Below are positions 1-11,710 of a stretch of DNA of 64,000 nt, piece after piece (the stretch's first letter is position 1; every line of letters starts with the position of its first letter). Under the pieces are notes generated by a model that saw only the letters and a program-made list of their open reading frames with translations, was not told the DNA's origin and did not search any database. Source of the DNA: Bosea sp. BIWAKO-01 (GTDB lineage Bacteria; Pseudomonadota; Alphaproteobacteria; Rhizobiales; Beijerinckiaceae); NCBI RefSeq assembly GCF_001748145.1, contig NZ_BCQA01000001.1:248001-312000 (forward strand). Reading direction: 5' to 3'. Both the position numbers and the translations under genes were made by a program.

Positions 1-49
1 CGCCAAGCCCTTGCGTCATCAAGGAAAAGCAGTGCCCATCAAAGAGGAA

Positions 50-71
50 CCCCGCGGATCGCTCCGCGGGG
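50..71 (-). terminator. Rho-independent terminator of hppA
   Basis: A 9-bp GC-rich stem (50-58 with 63-71) closes on the loop TCGC. Read on the minus strand it lies 27 nt past the hppA stop and is followed by a T-rich run (TTCCTCTTT), so it should end the hppA transcript. Confidence 0.8.
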
Positions 72-98
72 CTGTGTCTCCGTACCGTGCGGTCCGGC

Positions 99-2255
99 TC
101 AGGAATGGGCCAGGATCGCCAGCAGCAGCAGCGCGATGATGTTGGTGATCTTGATCGCGGGGTTCACCGCCGGGCCGGCGGTGTCCTTGTAGGGGTCGCC
201 GACGGTGTCGCCGGTTACCGAGGCCTTGTGCGCCTCGGAGCCCTTCATGTGGCGCACGCCGTCCTTGTCGACGAAGCCGTCCTCGAAGCTCTTCTTGGCG
301 TTGTCCCAGGCACCGCCGCCCGAGGTCATCGAGATGGCGACGAAGATGCCGGTGACGATGACGCCCATCAGCATGGCACCGACCGCGGCGAAAGCCTGGT
401 TGCGGCCGGCAATGGCGTTGATGGCGAAGAAGGTCACGATCGGCGCCAGGACCGGCAGCAGCGAGGGCACGATCATCTCCTTGATCGCGGCCTTGGTCAG
501 CATGTCGACGGCGCGGCCGTAATCAGGCCGATCCGTACCCAGCATGATGCCGGGCTTTTCCTTGAACTGGCGACGCACCTCCTCGACGACCGAGCCGGCG
601 GCGCGGCCGACCGCGGTCATGCCCATGCCGCCGAAGAGGAACGGGATGAGACCGCCGAGCAGCAGGCCGACGACGACGAAGGGGTTGGACAGGGTGAAGT
701 CGACCGTGACGCCCTTGAAGTACTGGAAGCTGGTCGAGCCTGCCTTGTTGGCCTCGGCAATGAAGAAGTTCAGGTCCGAGGTATAGGCCGCGAAGAGCAC
801 CAGGGCACCGAGGCCGGCGGAGCCGATCGCATAGCCCTTGGTGACGGCCTTGGTGGTGTTGCCGACCGCATCGAGCGCATCGGTGGAGTGGCGCACCTCC
901 TTGGGCAGGCCCGCCATCTCGGCGATGCCGCCGGCATTGTCGGTGACCGGGCCGAAGGCATCGAGCGCGACGACGACGCCGGCCAGCGCCAGCATGGCGG
1001 TGGTGGCGATGGCGATGCCGAACAGGCCGGCCAGCGTGTAGGAGACGATGATGCCGGCGATGATCACGATGGTCGGCATCGCCGTCGATTCCAGCGAGAC
1101 CGCGAGGCCCTGGATGACGTTGGTGCCGTGGCCGGTGACCGAAGCCTGGGCGATCGAGACCACCGGGCGCTTGCCGGTGCCGGTGTAGTATTCGGTGATG
1201 ACGACGATGAAGAGCGTCACGGCGAGGCCGACCAGCGCGCAGCCGAACAGGTTGGCGGAGGTGAAGCTGACGCCCTGCCCCGTCGTGAACGAGGCGGAGA
1301 AACCGCCGAACATCAGCCAGTTGACCGCTGCGATAGCACCGACCGACAGCACGCCGGCGGCAATGAAGCCCTTGTAGAGCGCGCCCATGATCGACTGGTT
1401 GGCGCCGAGCTTGACGAAGAAGGTGCCGAGGATCGACGTCACGATGCAGGCCGCACCGATCGCCATCGGGTAGAGCATCATCGTGCCGAGCACCGGCTGG
1501 CCGGCGAAGAAGATCGCCGAGAGCACCATGGTGGCGACCAGCGTCACGGCATAGGTCTCGAACAGGTCGGCGGCCATGCCGGCGCAGTCGCCGACATTGT
1601 CACCGACATTGTCGGCGATGGTCGCGGGGTTGCGCGGATCATCCTCGGGAATGCCGGCTTCGACCTTGCCGACGAGATCGGCGCCGACATCGGCGCCCTT
1701 GGTGAAGATGCCGCCGCCGAGACGGGCAAAGATCGAGATCAGCGAGGCGCCGAAGCCCAGCGCCACGAGCGAGTCGATGACGGTGCGGCTTGACGGGGAG
1801 AAGCCGAGGAACGAGGTCAGGACGCCGTAATAGACGGCGACGCCGAGCAGCGCGAGGCCGGCGACCAGCATGCCGGTGACCGCGCCCGCCTTGAAGGCGA
1901 CATCGAGCCCGTCACCAAGCGACTTCATAGCCGCCTGCGCAGTGCGGACATTCGCACGAACCGAGACGTTCATGCCGATGAAGCCGGCCGCGCCGGAGAG
2001 GATGGCGCCAATCAGGAAGCCGATGCCGACCCATTGGCCGAGCAGGTAGGTGAGGACCACGAAGAGCGCCGCGCCGACCACGGAAATCGTCGCGTATTGA
2101 CGCTTCAGATAGGCCTGCGCGCCCTCGGCAACCGCGCCGGAGATTTCCTGCATGCGCTGGTTGCCGGCGTCGCGTTTCATGACATCGCCATAGGCCCAGA
2201 TGCCGTAGGCTATCGATAGCGCACTCAATACTATGATGATGAGCAAGGCTGACAT
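99..2255 (-). CDS. hppA: Membrane-bound proton-translocating pyrophosphatase (H+-PPase)
   Basis: Hydrolyses cytoplasmic pyrophosphate and pumps protons across the inner membrane. The 718-residue protein has the usual family length and about 16 hydrophobic segments. The pyrophosphate-binding region begins near residue 188 (DVGADLVGK, then [20 protein letters not shown]). The motif GNTTKA has Lys at residue 469; in studied H+-PPases Lys here replaces the K+ ion, so this enzyme is predicted to be K+-independent. The ATG at 2255 is preceded by an AGGAA-like ribosome site. It stands as a single transcription unit with its own terminator. In relatives thiL often follows nearby; here two accessory genes lie between. 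Confidence 0.97.
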   Translation of the reverse strand: MSALLIIIVLSALSIAYGIWAYGDVMKRDAGNQRMQEISGAVAEGAQAYLKRQYATISVVGAALFVVLTYLLGQWVGIGFLIGAILSGAAGFIGMNVSVRANVRTAQAAMKSLGDGLDVAFKAGAVTGMLVAGLALLGVAVYYGVLTSFLGFSPSSRTVIDSLVALGFGASLISIFARLGGGIFTKGADVGADLVGKVEAGIPEDDPRNPATIADNVGDNVGDCAGMAADLFETYAVTLVATMVLSAIFFAGQPVLGTMMLYPMAIGAACIVTSILGTFFVKLGANQSIMGALYKGFIAAGVLSVGAIAAVNWLMFGGFSASFTTGQGVSFTSANLFGCALVGLAVTLFIVVITEYYTGTGKRPVVSIAQASVTGHGTNVIQGLAVSLESTAMPTIVIIAGIIVSYTLAGLFGIAIATTAMLALAGVVVALDAFGPVTDNAGGIAEMAGLPKEVRHSTDALDAVGNTTKAVTKGYAIGSAGLGALVLFAAYTSDLNFFIAEANKAGSTSFQYFKGVTVDFTLSNPFVVVGLLLGGLIPFLFGGMGMTAVGRAAGSVVEEVRRQFKEKPGIMLGTDRPDYGRAVDMLTKAAIKEMIVPSLLPVLAPIVTFFAINAIAGRNQAFAAVGAMLMGVIVTGIFVAISMTSGGGAWDNAKKSFEDGFVDKDGVRHMKGSEAHKASVTGDTVGDPYKDTAGPAVNPAIKITNIIALLLLAILAHS

Positions 2256-2506
2256 TCGGGATTCCTGACCTCGAGCTTCCGTCCAACGGGGCTTCAGACC
2301 CCGAATTCATTCGGTTTCTTGGGTCCGGAGACGAAAAATACGGGTCGAGGGAATCGCGCCCGCGTCGCGCATCGCCAGTACCGGTCAACTTTCTGCCAAG
2401 CTTTCGACAGAATCGCAAACGCGGAAGCTGACAATTTTGCGCAGATGTCAGGCAGGGCCGGCGCGCTTTGCTGCGCAGCCGGCCGGTCGGGAGCAGTTTT
2501 CGGGCG

Positions 2507-3304
2507 TCAGAGCGCCACGTCCCGGTTGACGTTCTTGTAGAGCAGATAAGCAGCGTCGGCAAAGCCGGTGGGGTAGAATTGCTGCGGGCAGTAACCGCCC
2601 ATCCAGATGAAATCGCCGGCCCAGATCTCGTGCCATTCGGTGCCGAGGAAATAGAGCCCCTGCCCTTCCAGCATGTAGAGACCATGCTCCATGACATGGG
2701 TCTCGACATCGGGAAAATGCGCGCCGGGCTTGAACCACATCAGGTTCATCTCGAAATCGAAGCGCATATCGCCCCAGGGCAGCAGGAACTGGAAGCCGCG
2801 CCCTTCCGCCCCGGTATGGTTGGTGACCGGGATCTCGTCGCGATGCGACAGGATCGGCTCGGGCGCCGGCAGGCCGATCGCCTCGAAGCGCTTGCGCAGC
2901 CCGAGCACGCGCAAGGGCTCCGAACCGGTATTGCTCAGCGTGAAGGCGGTTCCGGGCGGCACATAGGCGAAGCTGCCCGGACGCAGGGCGCGAACTGGCG
3001 CATCCGCCATGGCGAACTGACCCTGCCCCGAGAGCACATAGTAGAAATGCTGGATGCCTTCTTCCCGGAAGGCCTCGGGCGTGCCGCCGCCGGGCGCGAT
3101 CTCGAGCAGGTACTGCGCGAATTGTGCACCCAGGACGGGCGCTGCCAGAATCCGCACGATCGTCCCGCTGAAATGCGGCAGCCGGCTGATTAGCACGCCT
3201 TCCGGCGGCATGAACGCATAGTTGGGCCGCACCACACCGCGGTTATGGCCGATGGCGCCGGGCGGAAACCGGCCTGTCGTGACGGGCAACTGGTGCGGGC
3301 GCAT
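2507..3304 (-). CDS. allE: (S)-ureidoglycine aminohydrolase, bicupin
   Basis: Predicted to release ammonia from (S)-ureidoglycine to give (S)-ureidoglycolate in the allantoin branch of purine breakdown. The 265-residue protein has two cupin halves. The second carries the metal-binding pattern ETHVMEHGLYMLEGQG and the chain ends NRDVAL, close to the NRDVEI end of E. coli AllE (formerly YlbA), which I recall as the reference member. AGGAG lies 5 nt before the ATG. It follows the MFS gene by 75 nt on the same strand, so the transporter may import a ureide. No other allantoin genes are in the window, so the pathway link is inference. Confidence 0.85.
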   Translation of the reverse strand: MRPHQLPVTTGRFPPGAIGHNRGVVRPNYAFMPPEGVLISRLPHFSGTIVRILAAPVLGAQFAQYLLEIAPGGGTPEAFREEGIQHFYYVLSGQGQFAMADAPVRALRPGSFAYVPPGTAFTLSNTGSEPLRVLGLRKRFEAIGLPAPEPILSHRDEIPVTNHTGAEGRGFQFLLPWGDMRFDFEMNLMWFKPGAHFPDVETHVMEHGLYMLEGQGLYFLGTEWHEIWAGDFIWMGGYCPQQFYPTGFADAAYLLYKNVNRDVAL

Positions 3305-3379
3305 CGGATCTCCTGCCGGGTCCTGAGGGATGAAGCTTGTTCTGGGAGCCTATGGGTCGGCCACCTGCGGGGCCGCCCC

Positions 3380-4585
3380 TCAGGCCAGCTGGGCGCGCTT
3401 CTGCGTGGCCTGCCAGGCGACCAGCACCAGCGCAACCGCCACCGGCGGGAAGACCAGCCAGTTGACGCTCTCCCAGCCGCCGGTGTTCAGCAGCCCGCCA
3501 GCCGAGAAGGAGGCAATGGCGACCGAGCCGAAGACGAGGAAGTCGTTGGCGGCCTGGACCTTGACGCGCTCTTCCGGGCGATAGCAGTCGGTGACCAGCG
3601 CGGTCGCGCCGATGAAGCCGAAATTCCAGCCGATGCCGAGCAGGACGAGCGCGATCCAGAAATGCGCGACGCTGAGCCCGTTCAAGCCGACGACGGCGGC
3701 GCAGGCCAGCAGCAACAGGCCGGCCGCCGTGACCTTCTCCTTGCCGAAGCGGGCGATCAACCGGCCGGTGAAGAAACTCGGCCCGAACATCGCGAGCACG
3801 TGCCACTGAATGCCGAGCGCGGCGTCGCCGATGCTGTGACCGCAGCCGACCATGGCCAGCGGCGCAGCCGTCATCACGAAGCTCATCAGGCCATAGGAGA
3901 CGAGCGCAGCCGTGACCGAGGCGATGAATTTGGGCTGGCGCATGATCTGCGAAAGCGGCCGGCCGCCGCTCGAACGCACGGCCGCGACCGGCGGGGCGCG
4001 CAGCATCATGACGACGCCGATGGCCAGCAGCGCCAGCAGCCCCTGTGCCATGAAGCTGGCGGCGAAGGGCGCGGCTGGCGTCAGATCGCGGGTCCAGTAG
4101 ACCGATTGCGGGCCGATGACGCCCGCCGCGAGCCCGCCGATCATGACCCAGGAGATGGCGCGCGGCTTGAAGCTCTCGCTCGCGGTGTCGGCCGCCGCAA
4201 AGCGATAGCTCTGCACGAAGGCGCCGTAGAGGCCGCACATGAAGGTGCCAAGGCAGAACAGCCAGAAGATCCGGCTCCCCGTACCGGCAGCCGCGATGCT
4301 GGAGGCGATGACGCCGATCAGGGCCCCGATGAGATAGCCGTTGCGGCGGCCGAGCCGGCGCATCAGCATCGCGGCGGGGATGACGCCGCAGGCGATGCCG
4401 AGCTGCATCAGGCTGACCGGCACGGTGGCGAAGGTCTTGTCGGTGACGAGCTGCGAGCCGACGATGCCGCCGAGCGAGACCACGATCGCCGGGTTTGCGC
4501 CGCCAAACGCCTGGGCGCAGGCGAGGACGAGGGCATTGCGTTTCGCCAGGGCATCGCCCTCGGCCACGGAAACATGCTGGTTCAT
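3380..4585 (-). CDS. Major facilitator superfamily transporter
   Basis: A 401-residue inner-membrane carrier with about 12 hydrophobic segments. The loop after the second segment has MLMRRLGRRNGYLIG, the MFS signature-A region (D/R-x-x-G-R-R-x). The second half has a matching loop (RLIARFGKEKV). Substrate cannot be told from sequence. Its position just upstream of the ureidoglycine aminohydrolase suggests a purine-derived ureide or related nitrogen compound, but this is only context. It starts 46 nt after the thiL stop, so read-through from the rib operon is possible. The ribosome site before the ATG is weak. Confidence 0.85.
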   Translation of the reverse strand: MNQHVSVAEGDALAKRNALVLACAQAFGGANPAIVVSLGGIVGSQLVTDKTFATVPVSLMQLGIACGVIPAAMLMRRLGRRNGYLIGALIGVIASSIAAAGTGSRIFWLFCLGTFMCGLYGAFVQSYRFAAADTASESFKPRAISWVMIGGLAAGVIGPQSVYWTRDLTPAAPFAASFMAQGLLALLAIGVVMMLRAPPVAAVRSSGGRPLSQIMRQPKFIASVTAALVSYGLMSFVMTAAPLAMVGCGHSIGDAALGIQWHVLAMFGPSFFTGRLIARFGKEKVTAAGLLLLACAAVVGLNGLSVAHFWIALVLLGIGWNFGFIGATALVTDCYRPEERVKVQAANDFLVFGSVAIASFSAGGLLNTGGWESVNWLVFPPVAVALVLVAWQATQKRAQLA

Positions 4586-4631
4586 CGCTGGGGCCGTCGT
4601 TCACACACCGGGCGGCCTGAGCGGGCGGCCC

Positions 4632-5630
4632 TCAGAAATGGGCGAAGGAGCCTTGCGCGAAGCTGCGCGCCCTGCCCCGTTCAAGAAAACGCATCACACC
4701 CAACTCGGACGTGACCCGGCCGATGCAGGCGAGTCCAACACCCGCCGCCTCGGCCGCAGCAGCCATAGCAGGAAATTCCCTTTCTGAGGCCGTGCAGAGA
4801 ATTTCGTAGTCGTCTCCGCCGGTCCAGGCCAGTTCCGTCAGAGCGGGGTCAGCCATGATCGCGGCGCGGGCCGCGACTGAGAGCGGAACGGCATCGAGGT
4901 CGATCTCGGCACCGATTCCCGACGCCGCGACCAGCTTGGCGAGATCGCCGACGAGCCCGTCCGAGACATCCATGGCGGCCGAGGCATGGGCTTGCAGGGC
5001 CTCTGCCAGCGCGAGGCGCGGACGCGGATGCAGGTAGCGGTCGGCGAGCCAGGCGCGATCGGCTTCCGAGAGGCCGGCGACCCAGTCCGGCTTGCCGGGC
5101 GCATGGACCTTGAGGCCGAGGGCACCGTCGCCGATCGTGCCGGAGACGAGGACGAGATCGCCTGGCCTGGCGCCCGAGCGCAGCACCATGCGCCCGGCCG
5201 GAACGCTGCCGAAGGCGGTGATCGAGAGTGTGAGAGGCCCTGGCGTCGAGACGGTATCGCCGCCGACGAGCGGACAGGCGCTCTCGCCGGCGATCTCCCC
5301 CAGCCCCTGGGCAAAGCCCGCGAGCCAGGGCTCGGTCCAGCCCTTGGGCAGGGCCAGCGAGAGCACGAAACCGGAGGGAGACGCCCCCTTGGCCGCCAGG
5401 TCCGACAGGTTGACCGCGAGCGCCTTGCGGGCGATCGAGGCCGGTGGATCGTCGGGCAGGAAATGCACGCCTGCGACCAGCGCGTCCGTCGTGACCACAA
5501 GCTCGAAGCCACGCGCCGGGCGCAGCAGCCCGGCATCGTCGCGCAGGCCAAGGCCGCCCGCACCGGCGATCGGCGCGAAATAGCGCGCGATCAGCTCGAA
5601 CTCGCCGGGTCGTTGGGGAGCGCCGGCCAT
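4632..5630 (-). CDS. thiL: Thiamine-monophosphate kinase
   Basis: Phosphorylates thiamine monophosphate to the active cofactor thiamine diphosphate with ATP. The 332-residue protein has the ThiL/PurM-type ATP-binding fold: early Asp-rich motif GLRDDAGLL, then TTDALVAGVHFLPDD, then the glycine-rich segment ACPLVGGDTV and MDVSDGLVGDLAKL. It starts 7 nt after the nusB stop and is the last core gene of the rib operon. The nusB-thiL link is widespread in Proteobacteria. Confidence 0.96.
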   Translation of the reverse strand: MAGAPQRPGEFELIARYFAPIAGAGGLGLRDDAGLLRPARGFELVVTTDALVAGVHFLPDDPPASIARKALAVNLSDLAAKGASPSGFVLSLALPKGWTEPWLAGFAQGLGEIAGESACPLVGGDTVSTPGPLTLSITAFGSVPAGRMVLRSGARPGDLVLVSGTIGDGALGLKVHAPGKPDWVAGLSEADRAWLADRYLHPRPRLALAEALQAHASAAMDVSDGLVGDLAKLVAASGIGAEIDLDAVPLSVAARAAIMADPALTELAWTGGDDYEILCTASEREFPAMAAAAEAAGVGLACIGRVTSELGVMRFLERGRARSFAQGSFAHF

Positions 5631-5637
5631 CAGCGCG

Positions 5638-6105
5638 TCAGGCGGCCGGCGTGTCGAATTCGTCGGCGCGGAAGTCGCGGGCCAGCTTGTCGAGCACGGC
5701 GTTGATCATGCCGATCTCTTCGCCTTCGTAGAAGGCACGGGCGACCGCGACATATTCCGAGATCACGGCGCGCGCCGGCACATCCTTGCGGAAGGCCAGT
5801 TCATAGGCGCCGCCGCGCAGGATGGCGCGCACCACGGCCTCGACGCGCTTGAGCGGCCAGCCCGCGGCGAGAACATCGTCGACCGAGCGGTCGATCAGGC
5901 GCTGTTCGCGGACGACGCCGCCGAGCAGATCCCGGAAGAAGGCGATCTCGGCCTTGGGAAGCTCGATATCCTCGACCTCCTTGCCGATCCAGAACGCCTC
6001 GAACTCGGCCATCGCCTCGATGACGCCGCGCCCGCCGATCTCCATCTCATAGAGCGCCTGCACGACGGAGAGCCGTGCACCGCGACGCAGTTCCGCGCGG
6101 CTCAT
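5638..6105 (-). CDS. nusB: Transcription antitermination factor NusB
   Basis: NusB joins NusE (S10) on boxA RNA to prevent early termination in rRNA operons. The 155-residue all-helical protein has the family start [17 protein letters not shown] and the C-terminal helices [19 protein letters not shown] followed by [10 protein letters not shown]. Its ATG overlaps the ribH stop by 4 nt, which indicates coupled translation. Confidence 0.95.
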   Translation of the reverse strand: MSRAELRRGARLSVVQALYEMEIGGRGVIEAMAEFEAFWIGKEVEDIELPKAEIAFFRDLLGGVVREQRLIDRSVDDVLAAGWPLKRVEAVVRAILRGGAYELAFRKDVPARAVISEYVAVARAFYEGEEIGMINAVLDKLARDFRADEFDTPAA

Positions 6106-6611
6106 GAGGATTTGTCCGCAAGCGAGCGCTTGTAACGCAGCACGGCGAGCGCCGCTTCCGCCGCGCCGCCGCCCTTGTCCATGTCGGCGCGATTGGCGCG
6201 GGCCCAGGCCTGGGCATCGTTCTCGACGGTCAGGATGCCGTTGCCGAGCGGCATGGCATAGGCAACCGAGACATCCATCAGCGCGCGCGAGCTTTCGCCG
6301 GCGACGATGTCGTAGTGGCCGGTCTCGCCCCGAATGACGGTGCCGAGCGCGACAACCGCCTCATAGGGGTCGACCGCCTCGTCGGCGGCCCGCAGGCCGA
6401 TGACGATCGCTGTCGGGATTTCGAGCGCGCCGGGCACGGTCACGACGTCGACGCGGCACTCGGCCTTGTCGAGCACCGCGAGCGCGCCTTCGAGCAGCTC
6501 GTCGGCCAGCTTGTCATAGAAGCGCGCCTCGACGACGAGCACGCGTGCGCCGTCCAGGGGAGCGGCGGGAGTTGCGGCCTTATCGGCCGAGATCTGCCGG
6601 GGTCCGGCCAT
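6102..6611 (-). CDS. ribH: 6,7-dimethyl-8-ribityllumazine synthase
   Basis: Condenses 5-amino-6-ribitylaminouracil with 3,4-dihydroxy-2-butanone 4-phosphate to lumazine, the penultimate riboflavin step. The 169-residue protein shows [16 protein letters not shown] near the start, [10 protein letters not shown] in the middle and [16 protein letters not shown], with His for proton transfer. A Thr/Ala-rich N-terminal extension of about 20 residues precedes the core. Its place inside the rib operon marks it as the biosynthetic RibH1 type rather than the stand-alone RibH2 known from Brucella. It starts 34 nt after ribE and overlaps nusB. Confidence 0.95.
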   Translation of the reverse strand: MAGPRQISADKAATPAAPLDGARVLVVEARFYDKLADELLEGALAVLDKAECRVDVVTVPGALEIPTAIVIGLRAADEAVDPYEAVVALGTVIRGETGHYDIVAGESSRALMDVSVAYAMPLGNGILTVENDAQAWARANRADMDKGGGAAEAALAVLRYKRSLADKSS

Positions 6612-6645
6612 CGTTCTTATCCTTGTTGGATTTCAAGTCGGCTGG

Positions 6646-7293
6646 TTACCCCCCCGGGCTCGCCTCCGCAAGCCGCGCGGCATACCGCGCCATCAGATCG
6701 ACCTCGACATGAATGCGGTCCCCCTGCTTGCGCTCGCCCCAGGTGGTGACGCTGAAGGAGTGCGGAATCAGCAGAACGGTGAAGATATCGTCCTCGACGC
6801 TGTTGACCGTGAGCGAGGTGCCGTCGAGGCAAATCGAGCCCTTGGTCGCGATGAAACGCGGCAAACCCTGCGGCGCGCGGATGTGGAAGCGCGCCGTTGC
6901 GCCCCAGGGCTCGTCGGGATCGGCCGCGATCGGATCGATCTTCAGGATCGTGCCGACGCCGTCGACATGACCGGTCACCAGATGGCCACCAAGCTCGTCG
7001 CCCATTTTCAGCGAGCGTTCGAGATTGACCTTCGTGCCCGGCTCCCACTCCCCGGCGAGGGTCTTGGACAAGGTCTCGGCAGCGACCTCGACCTGGAAGA
7101 TGCAGCCCGCCTCGCCGTCTTGCCGGGGCTTCAGCGCCGTCACCGTCAGGCAGATGCCGGCGCAGCAGATCGACGCGCCGATCTCGATTCCCGCAGCCTC
7201 GAACGGGCTCGCAATCGCAAGCCTCTTCAAGCTCGGCCCCTTGTTCTGAGCCTCCACGATCGTGCCAATGGCGGTGACGATGCCGGTGAACAT
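6646..7293 (-). CDS. ribE: Riboflavin synthase, alpha subunit
   Basis: Dismutates two lumazine molecules to riboflavin. The 215-residue protein has the family start [12 protein letters not shown] and two lumazine-binding barrels, roughly residues 1-97 and 98-195; the second begins with GHLVTGHVDGVG. The ATG overlaps the ribD stop by one base (TGATG), typical of coupled translation. The C-terminus adds a short Ala/Glu tail. Confidence 0.95.
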   Translation of the reverse strand: MFTGIVTAIGTIVEAQNKGPSLKRLAIASPFEAAGIEIGASICCAGICLTVTALKPRQDGEAGCIFQVEVAAETLSKTLAGEWEPGTKVNLERSLKMGDELGGHLVTGHVDGVGTILKIDPIAADPDEPWGATARFHIRAPQGLPRFIATKGSICLDGTSLTVNSVEDDIFTVLLIPHSFSVTTWGERKQGDRIHVEVDLMARYAARLAEASPGG

Positions 7294-8423
7294 CAGGCGA
7301 TCCTCTCATAGCGCTCGAAACGGTCGTGGCCGATCAGGCCGCTCTCCGCAAGCCGGTACAGATCGGGGTCGGCCAGCAATCCGGCAAGGGCCGGACGGAC
7401 GGCGACGACGCCGGGCGAACCCAGCATACGCGGCGAGGTCGAAACGACGACCTCGTCGGCCAGGCCCGCCAAAGCCAGTTTCTCGCCGATCGTCGGACCG
7501 CCTTCCGAAAAGACCCGGTTGATGCCGCGTGCGCCGAGCAGTTGCAACGCCTCGCGAAGATCGAGATGGCCGTCCGCTCCGGCGGAGACGCGCATGACCT
7601 CGACACCTGAGGCGACCAGCTCGGCCTCGTTGGCAACAGGGGCCGATTCCGTAGCGATCACCCAGACCGGAACCTCGCCGGCCGACTGCACGAGCCGGGA
7701 GCCCGGCGGCAGGCGCAGGTGCGAATCGAGAATGACCCTGATCGGCGAGCGCTTCGCCATTCCCGGCAGGCGGACCGTCAGCATGGGATCATCGGCGAGC
7801 ACCGAACCGATGCCGAGCATGATCGCGTCGTGATGCGCCCGCTGGAGATGCACCCAGCCATTCGCGGCCTGGCAGGAAACCGCGATGGGGCCGCCCGCGG
7901 CCGTGCCCGCGTAGCCATCGGCCGTGCGTGCCACCTTGAAGGTCACCATCGGCCGCCCCTCGGTGATGCGCAGGACATAGCCGCGATGGGTGCGCCTGGC
8001 CTCCTCTTCGAGAACGCCGGTGGTGACGCTGATGCCGGCGCTGCGCAACAACGCGAAGCCGAGCCCGCGAAAGCGCGGATTCGGATCCGCCATCGCCACC
8101 ACGACCCGCTTCACGCCGGCCCGAATGGTGCGTTCGACGCAAGGCGTCGCGGCGCGGATGGTGCGGTGGGAGCAGGGTTCGAGCGTGACATAGAGCGTGC
8201 CGCCTGTCGCGGCAGCGCCGGCCCGGTCGAAGGCATGGGCCTCGCCATGGGGCCGGCCACCGATCTGGGTGTGGCCGCGGGCGATCACGACGGGGCCGTC
8301 CGGCGTGTCCTGCGTGATCAGCGCGCCGACGCTAGGGTTCGTGCCGGTGGTGCCCAGCCCGCGCGCGCCATAGGCGAGGGTCTGCTGCATGAAGGCGCGG
8401 TCGAGCGCGCTCTGCTCAGTCAT
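7293..8423 (-). CDS. ribD: Bifunctional riboflavin biosynthesis protein RibD
   Basis: Pyrimidine deaminase plus 5-amino-6-(5-phosphoribosylamino)uracil reductase. The deaminase half has the zinc and catalytic motif PHGEAHAF and the cysteine pair EPCSH...TPC; the reductase half starts near residue 150 and includes [11 protein letters not shown]. The two zinc cysteines are two residues further apart than in E. coli ([10 protein letters not shown] instead of SHHGRTPP), a form I recall from other Alphaproteobacteria. I chose the ATG at 8423 ([11 protein letters not shown]), giving 376 residues; a longer open frame to 8552 adds 43 residues of nrdR antiframe and is unlikely. The start overlaps the nrdR end by 8 nt. 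Confidence 0.93.
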   Translation of the reverse strand: MTEQSALDRAFMQQTLAYGARGLGTTGTNPSVGALITQDTPDGPVVIARGHTQIGGRPHGEAHAFDRAGAAATGGTLYVTLEPCSHRTIRAATPCVERTIRAGVKRVVVAMADPNPRFRGLGFALLRSAGISVTTGVLEEEARRTHRGYVLRITEGRPMVTFKVARTADGYAGTAAGGPIAVSCQAANGWVHLQRAHHDAIMLGIGSVLADDPMLTVRLPGMAKRSPIRVILDSHLRLPPGSRLVQSAGEVPVWVIATESAPVANEAELVASGVEVMRVSAGADGHLDLREALQLLGARGINRVFSEGGPTIGEKLALAGLADEVVVSTSPRMLGSPGVVAVRPALAGLLADPDLYRLAESGLIGHDRFERYERIA

Positions 8424-8913
8424 CGCCACGAATGGGCGGAACCACGCCGGCGCCCTCGATCTCGTCGCCGCTGAGCTGTCCGAGCAGCTCCTCGAAATCG
8501 CGGGCCTCGCGGAAATTCTTGTAGACCGAAGCGAAGCGGACATAGGCGACATCGTCGAGGGATTTCAGCCCCTCCATCACCAGCTCGCCGATGGTGGAGC
8601 TCGAAACCTCGCCCTCGCCCGAACTCTCGAGCTGGCGGACGATGCCGTTGACCATGCGCTCGACGCGCTCCGGCGCGACCGGGCGCTTGCGCAAGGCGAC
8701 CTCGATCGAAGTCTGCAGTTTGTCGCGGTCGAAGACGGTGCGCCGGCCGGAGCGCTTCACCACCGTGAGCTCGCGCAGCTGCACGCGCTCGAATGTGGTG
8801 AAGCGGCCGCCGCAGTCAGGGCAGACGCGGCGGCGGCGGATCGAGGCGTGATCGTCGGTGGGACGCGAGTCCTTCACCTGGGTCTCGAGGGAGCCGCAAT
8901 AGGGACAGCGCAT
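8416..8913 (-). CDS. nrdR: Transcriptional repressor NrdR
   Basis: ATP/dATP-sensing repressor of ribonucleotide reductase genes. The 165-residue protein has the N-terminal zinc ribbon ([17 protein letters not shown], then [15 protein letters not shown]) and an ATP-cone domain from about residue 48. It lies between glyA (38-nt gap) and ribD (8-nt overlap), a layout shared with many Hyphomicrobiales. The C-terminus is extended by about 10 residues (VVPPIRGDD). Confidence 0.96.
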   Translation of the reverse strand: MRCPYCGSLETQVKDSRPTDDHASIRRRRVCPDCGGRFTTFERVQLRELTVVKRSGRRTVFDRDKLQTSIEVALRKRPVAPERVERMVNGIVRQLESSGEGEVSSSTIGELVMEGLKSLDDVAYVRFASVYKNFREARDFEELLGQLSGDEIEGAGVVPPIRGDD

Positions 8914-8951
8914 CGCGGCTCTTCTCCTTCAGGCGACGGGTCGCCTTGCCT

Positions 8952-10265
8952 TCAATAGATCGGGAAACGTGCCGTCAGCTCGTGGGCCTTGGCCTTCACC
9001 GCCTGCTCGACGTCGGCATTGCCCTCATCGCCATGCGCGGCGAGCCCGTCCAGCACCTCGGCGATCAGCTCGCCGACACGCTGGAACTCGGCGACGCCGA
9101 AGCCGCGCGAGGTCGCAGCCGGCGTGCCCAGGCGGATGCCGGAGGTGACCATCGGCTTCTCCGGATCGAAGGGGATGCCGTTCTTGTTGCAGGTGATATG
9201 AGCGCGACCAAGCGCTGCTTCCGCCGCCTTGCCGGTGACCTTCTTCGAACGCAGGTCGACCAGCATGAGGTGGTTGTCGGTGCCGCCGGTGACGAGGTCG
9301 AAGCCCTTGGTCTTCAGCGTCTCGGCCAGCGCCTTGGCGTTCTCGACGACGGCGCGGGCGTAGATCTTGAACTCCGGCTGCAGCGCCTCGTGGAAGGCGA
9401 CCGCCTTGGCGGCGATGACATGCATCAGCGGGCCGCCCTGGATGCCGGGGAAGATCGCCGAGTTGATCTTCTTCGCCAGCGCCTCGTCATTGGTCAGGAT
9501 CATGCCGCCGCGCGGACCGCGCAGGGTCTTGTGCGTGGTGGTGGTGACGACATGGGCATGCGGGAATGGCGAGGGATGCGCGCCGCCCGCCACCAGGCCG
9601 GCGAAATGGGCGATATCGACCATGAAATAGGCGCCGACCTTGTCGGCGATCTCGCGGAAGCGGGCGAAATCCCAATGACGGGCATAGGCCGAGCCACCGG
9701 CGACGATGACCTTGGGCTTGTTCTCAACGGCGAGGCGCTCCATCGCATCATAGTCGATGGTCTGGTCGACGACGCAGACGCCGTAGGGCACGACCTTGAA
9801 CCACTTGCCGGACTGGTTGACCGGGGCGCCATGGGTGAGGTGGCCGCCGGCAGCGAGATCGAGGCCCATGAAGGTGTCGCCGGGCTGCATCAGCGCCATG
9901 AACACGGCCTGATTGGCCTGGCTGCCGGAATTCGGCTGGACATTGGCGAACTGGCAGTCGAACAGGCGGCAGGCGCGCTCGATCGCCAGCTTCTCGGCGA
10001 TGTCGACGAACTGGCAGCCGCCATAGTAGCGGCGGCCCGGATAGCCTTCCGCGTATTTGTTGGTCATCACCGAGCCCTGCGCCTCGAGCACGGCGCGCGA
10101 CACGATGTTCTCCGAGGCGATCAGTTCGATCTCGTCGCGCTGGCGACCGAGCTCGAGAGCGATGGCACGCGAGATCTCCGGATCGGAATCGGCGAGCGAA
10201 GCGCCGAAGAACGAGTTCGAGAGATGCTTCTCGGCGGCGGCGTCACGACTCATGGGATGCTCCAT
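8952..10265 (-). CDS. glyA: Serine hydroxymethyltransferase
   Basis: PLP enzyme that interconverts serine and glycine and charges tetrahydrofolate with one-carbon units. The 437-residue protein has the PLP-lysine motif [16 protein letters not shown] and the family start region [21 protein letters not shown] second in-frame ATG lies 4 codons in (10253), so the true start may be either. It heads the minus-strand run glyA-nrdR-rib-nusB-thiL. Confidence 0.97.
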   Translation of the reverse strand: MEHPMSRDAAAEKHLSNSFFGASLADSDPEISRAIALELGRQRDEIELIASENIVSRAVLEAQGSVMTNKYAEGYPGRRYYGGCQFVDIAEKLAIERACRLFDCQFANVQPNSGSQANQAVFMALMQPGDTFMGLDLAAGGHLTHGAPVNQSGKWFKVVPYGVCVVDQTIDYDAMERLAVENKPKVIVAGGSAYARHWDFARFREIADKVGAYFMVDIAHFAGLVAGGAHPSPFPHAHVVTTTTHKTLRGPRGGMILTNDEALAKKINSAIFPGIQGGPLMHVIAAKAVAFHEALQPEFKIYARAVVENAKALAETLKTKGFDLVTGGTDNHLMLVDLRSKKVTGKAAEAALGRAHITCNKNGIPFDPEKPMVTSGIRLGTPAATSRGFGVAEFQRVGELIAEVLDGLAAHGDEGNADVEQAVKAKAHELTARFPIY

Positions 10266-10467
10266 CGGCGCTTCGGATTGCCGCAGGGGCCGGCAAAGGC
10301 CATGCGGCAGCCACGCAGTTCTGGCTGTTGCGGAATCTCGCGGCCGAGCCCGCTATCGCGCGCTCCGTAGCACGGTGGAGGCCGCCATTCCAAGGGCCGA
10401 TGCGGGGTGACATGAGCGCACGTCACCTGCACAAAGGGCGGCGACAGCAGCCAGCAAGGAGTTGAAC

Positions 10468-11676
<1,209 letters not shown>

Positions 11677-11684
11677 ACAGCGCT

Positions 11685-11705
11685 CTCCCCCTCCTCGGAG
11701 GGGAG
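11685..11705. terminator. Possible bidirectional terminator, nhaA / GntR gene
   Basis: CTCCCC and GGGGAG form a 6-bp stem around a C/T-rich loop between two convergent genes. There is no clear T run on either side, so this is a weak candidate. Confidence 0.4.
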
Positions 11706-11710
11706 CAGCC

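Noticed and set aside
87..1793. Long plus-strand frame opposite hppA
   Set aside because: Antisense shadow of a highly conserved gene; Asp/Arg/Gly-rich translation typical of GC-rich antiframes. The same reason removes the long frames opposite glyA, parC, rsh, slt, the porin and tamB.
8424..8552. N-terminal extension of ribD
   Set aside because: The extra 43 residues are Ser/Arg-rich antiframe of nrdR and absent from RibD; the ATG at 8423 fits the family start.
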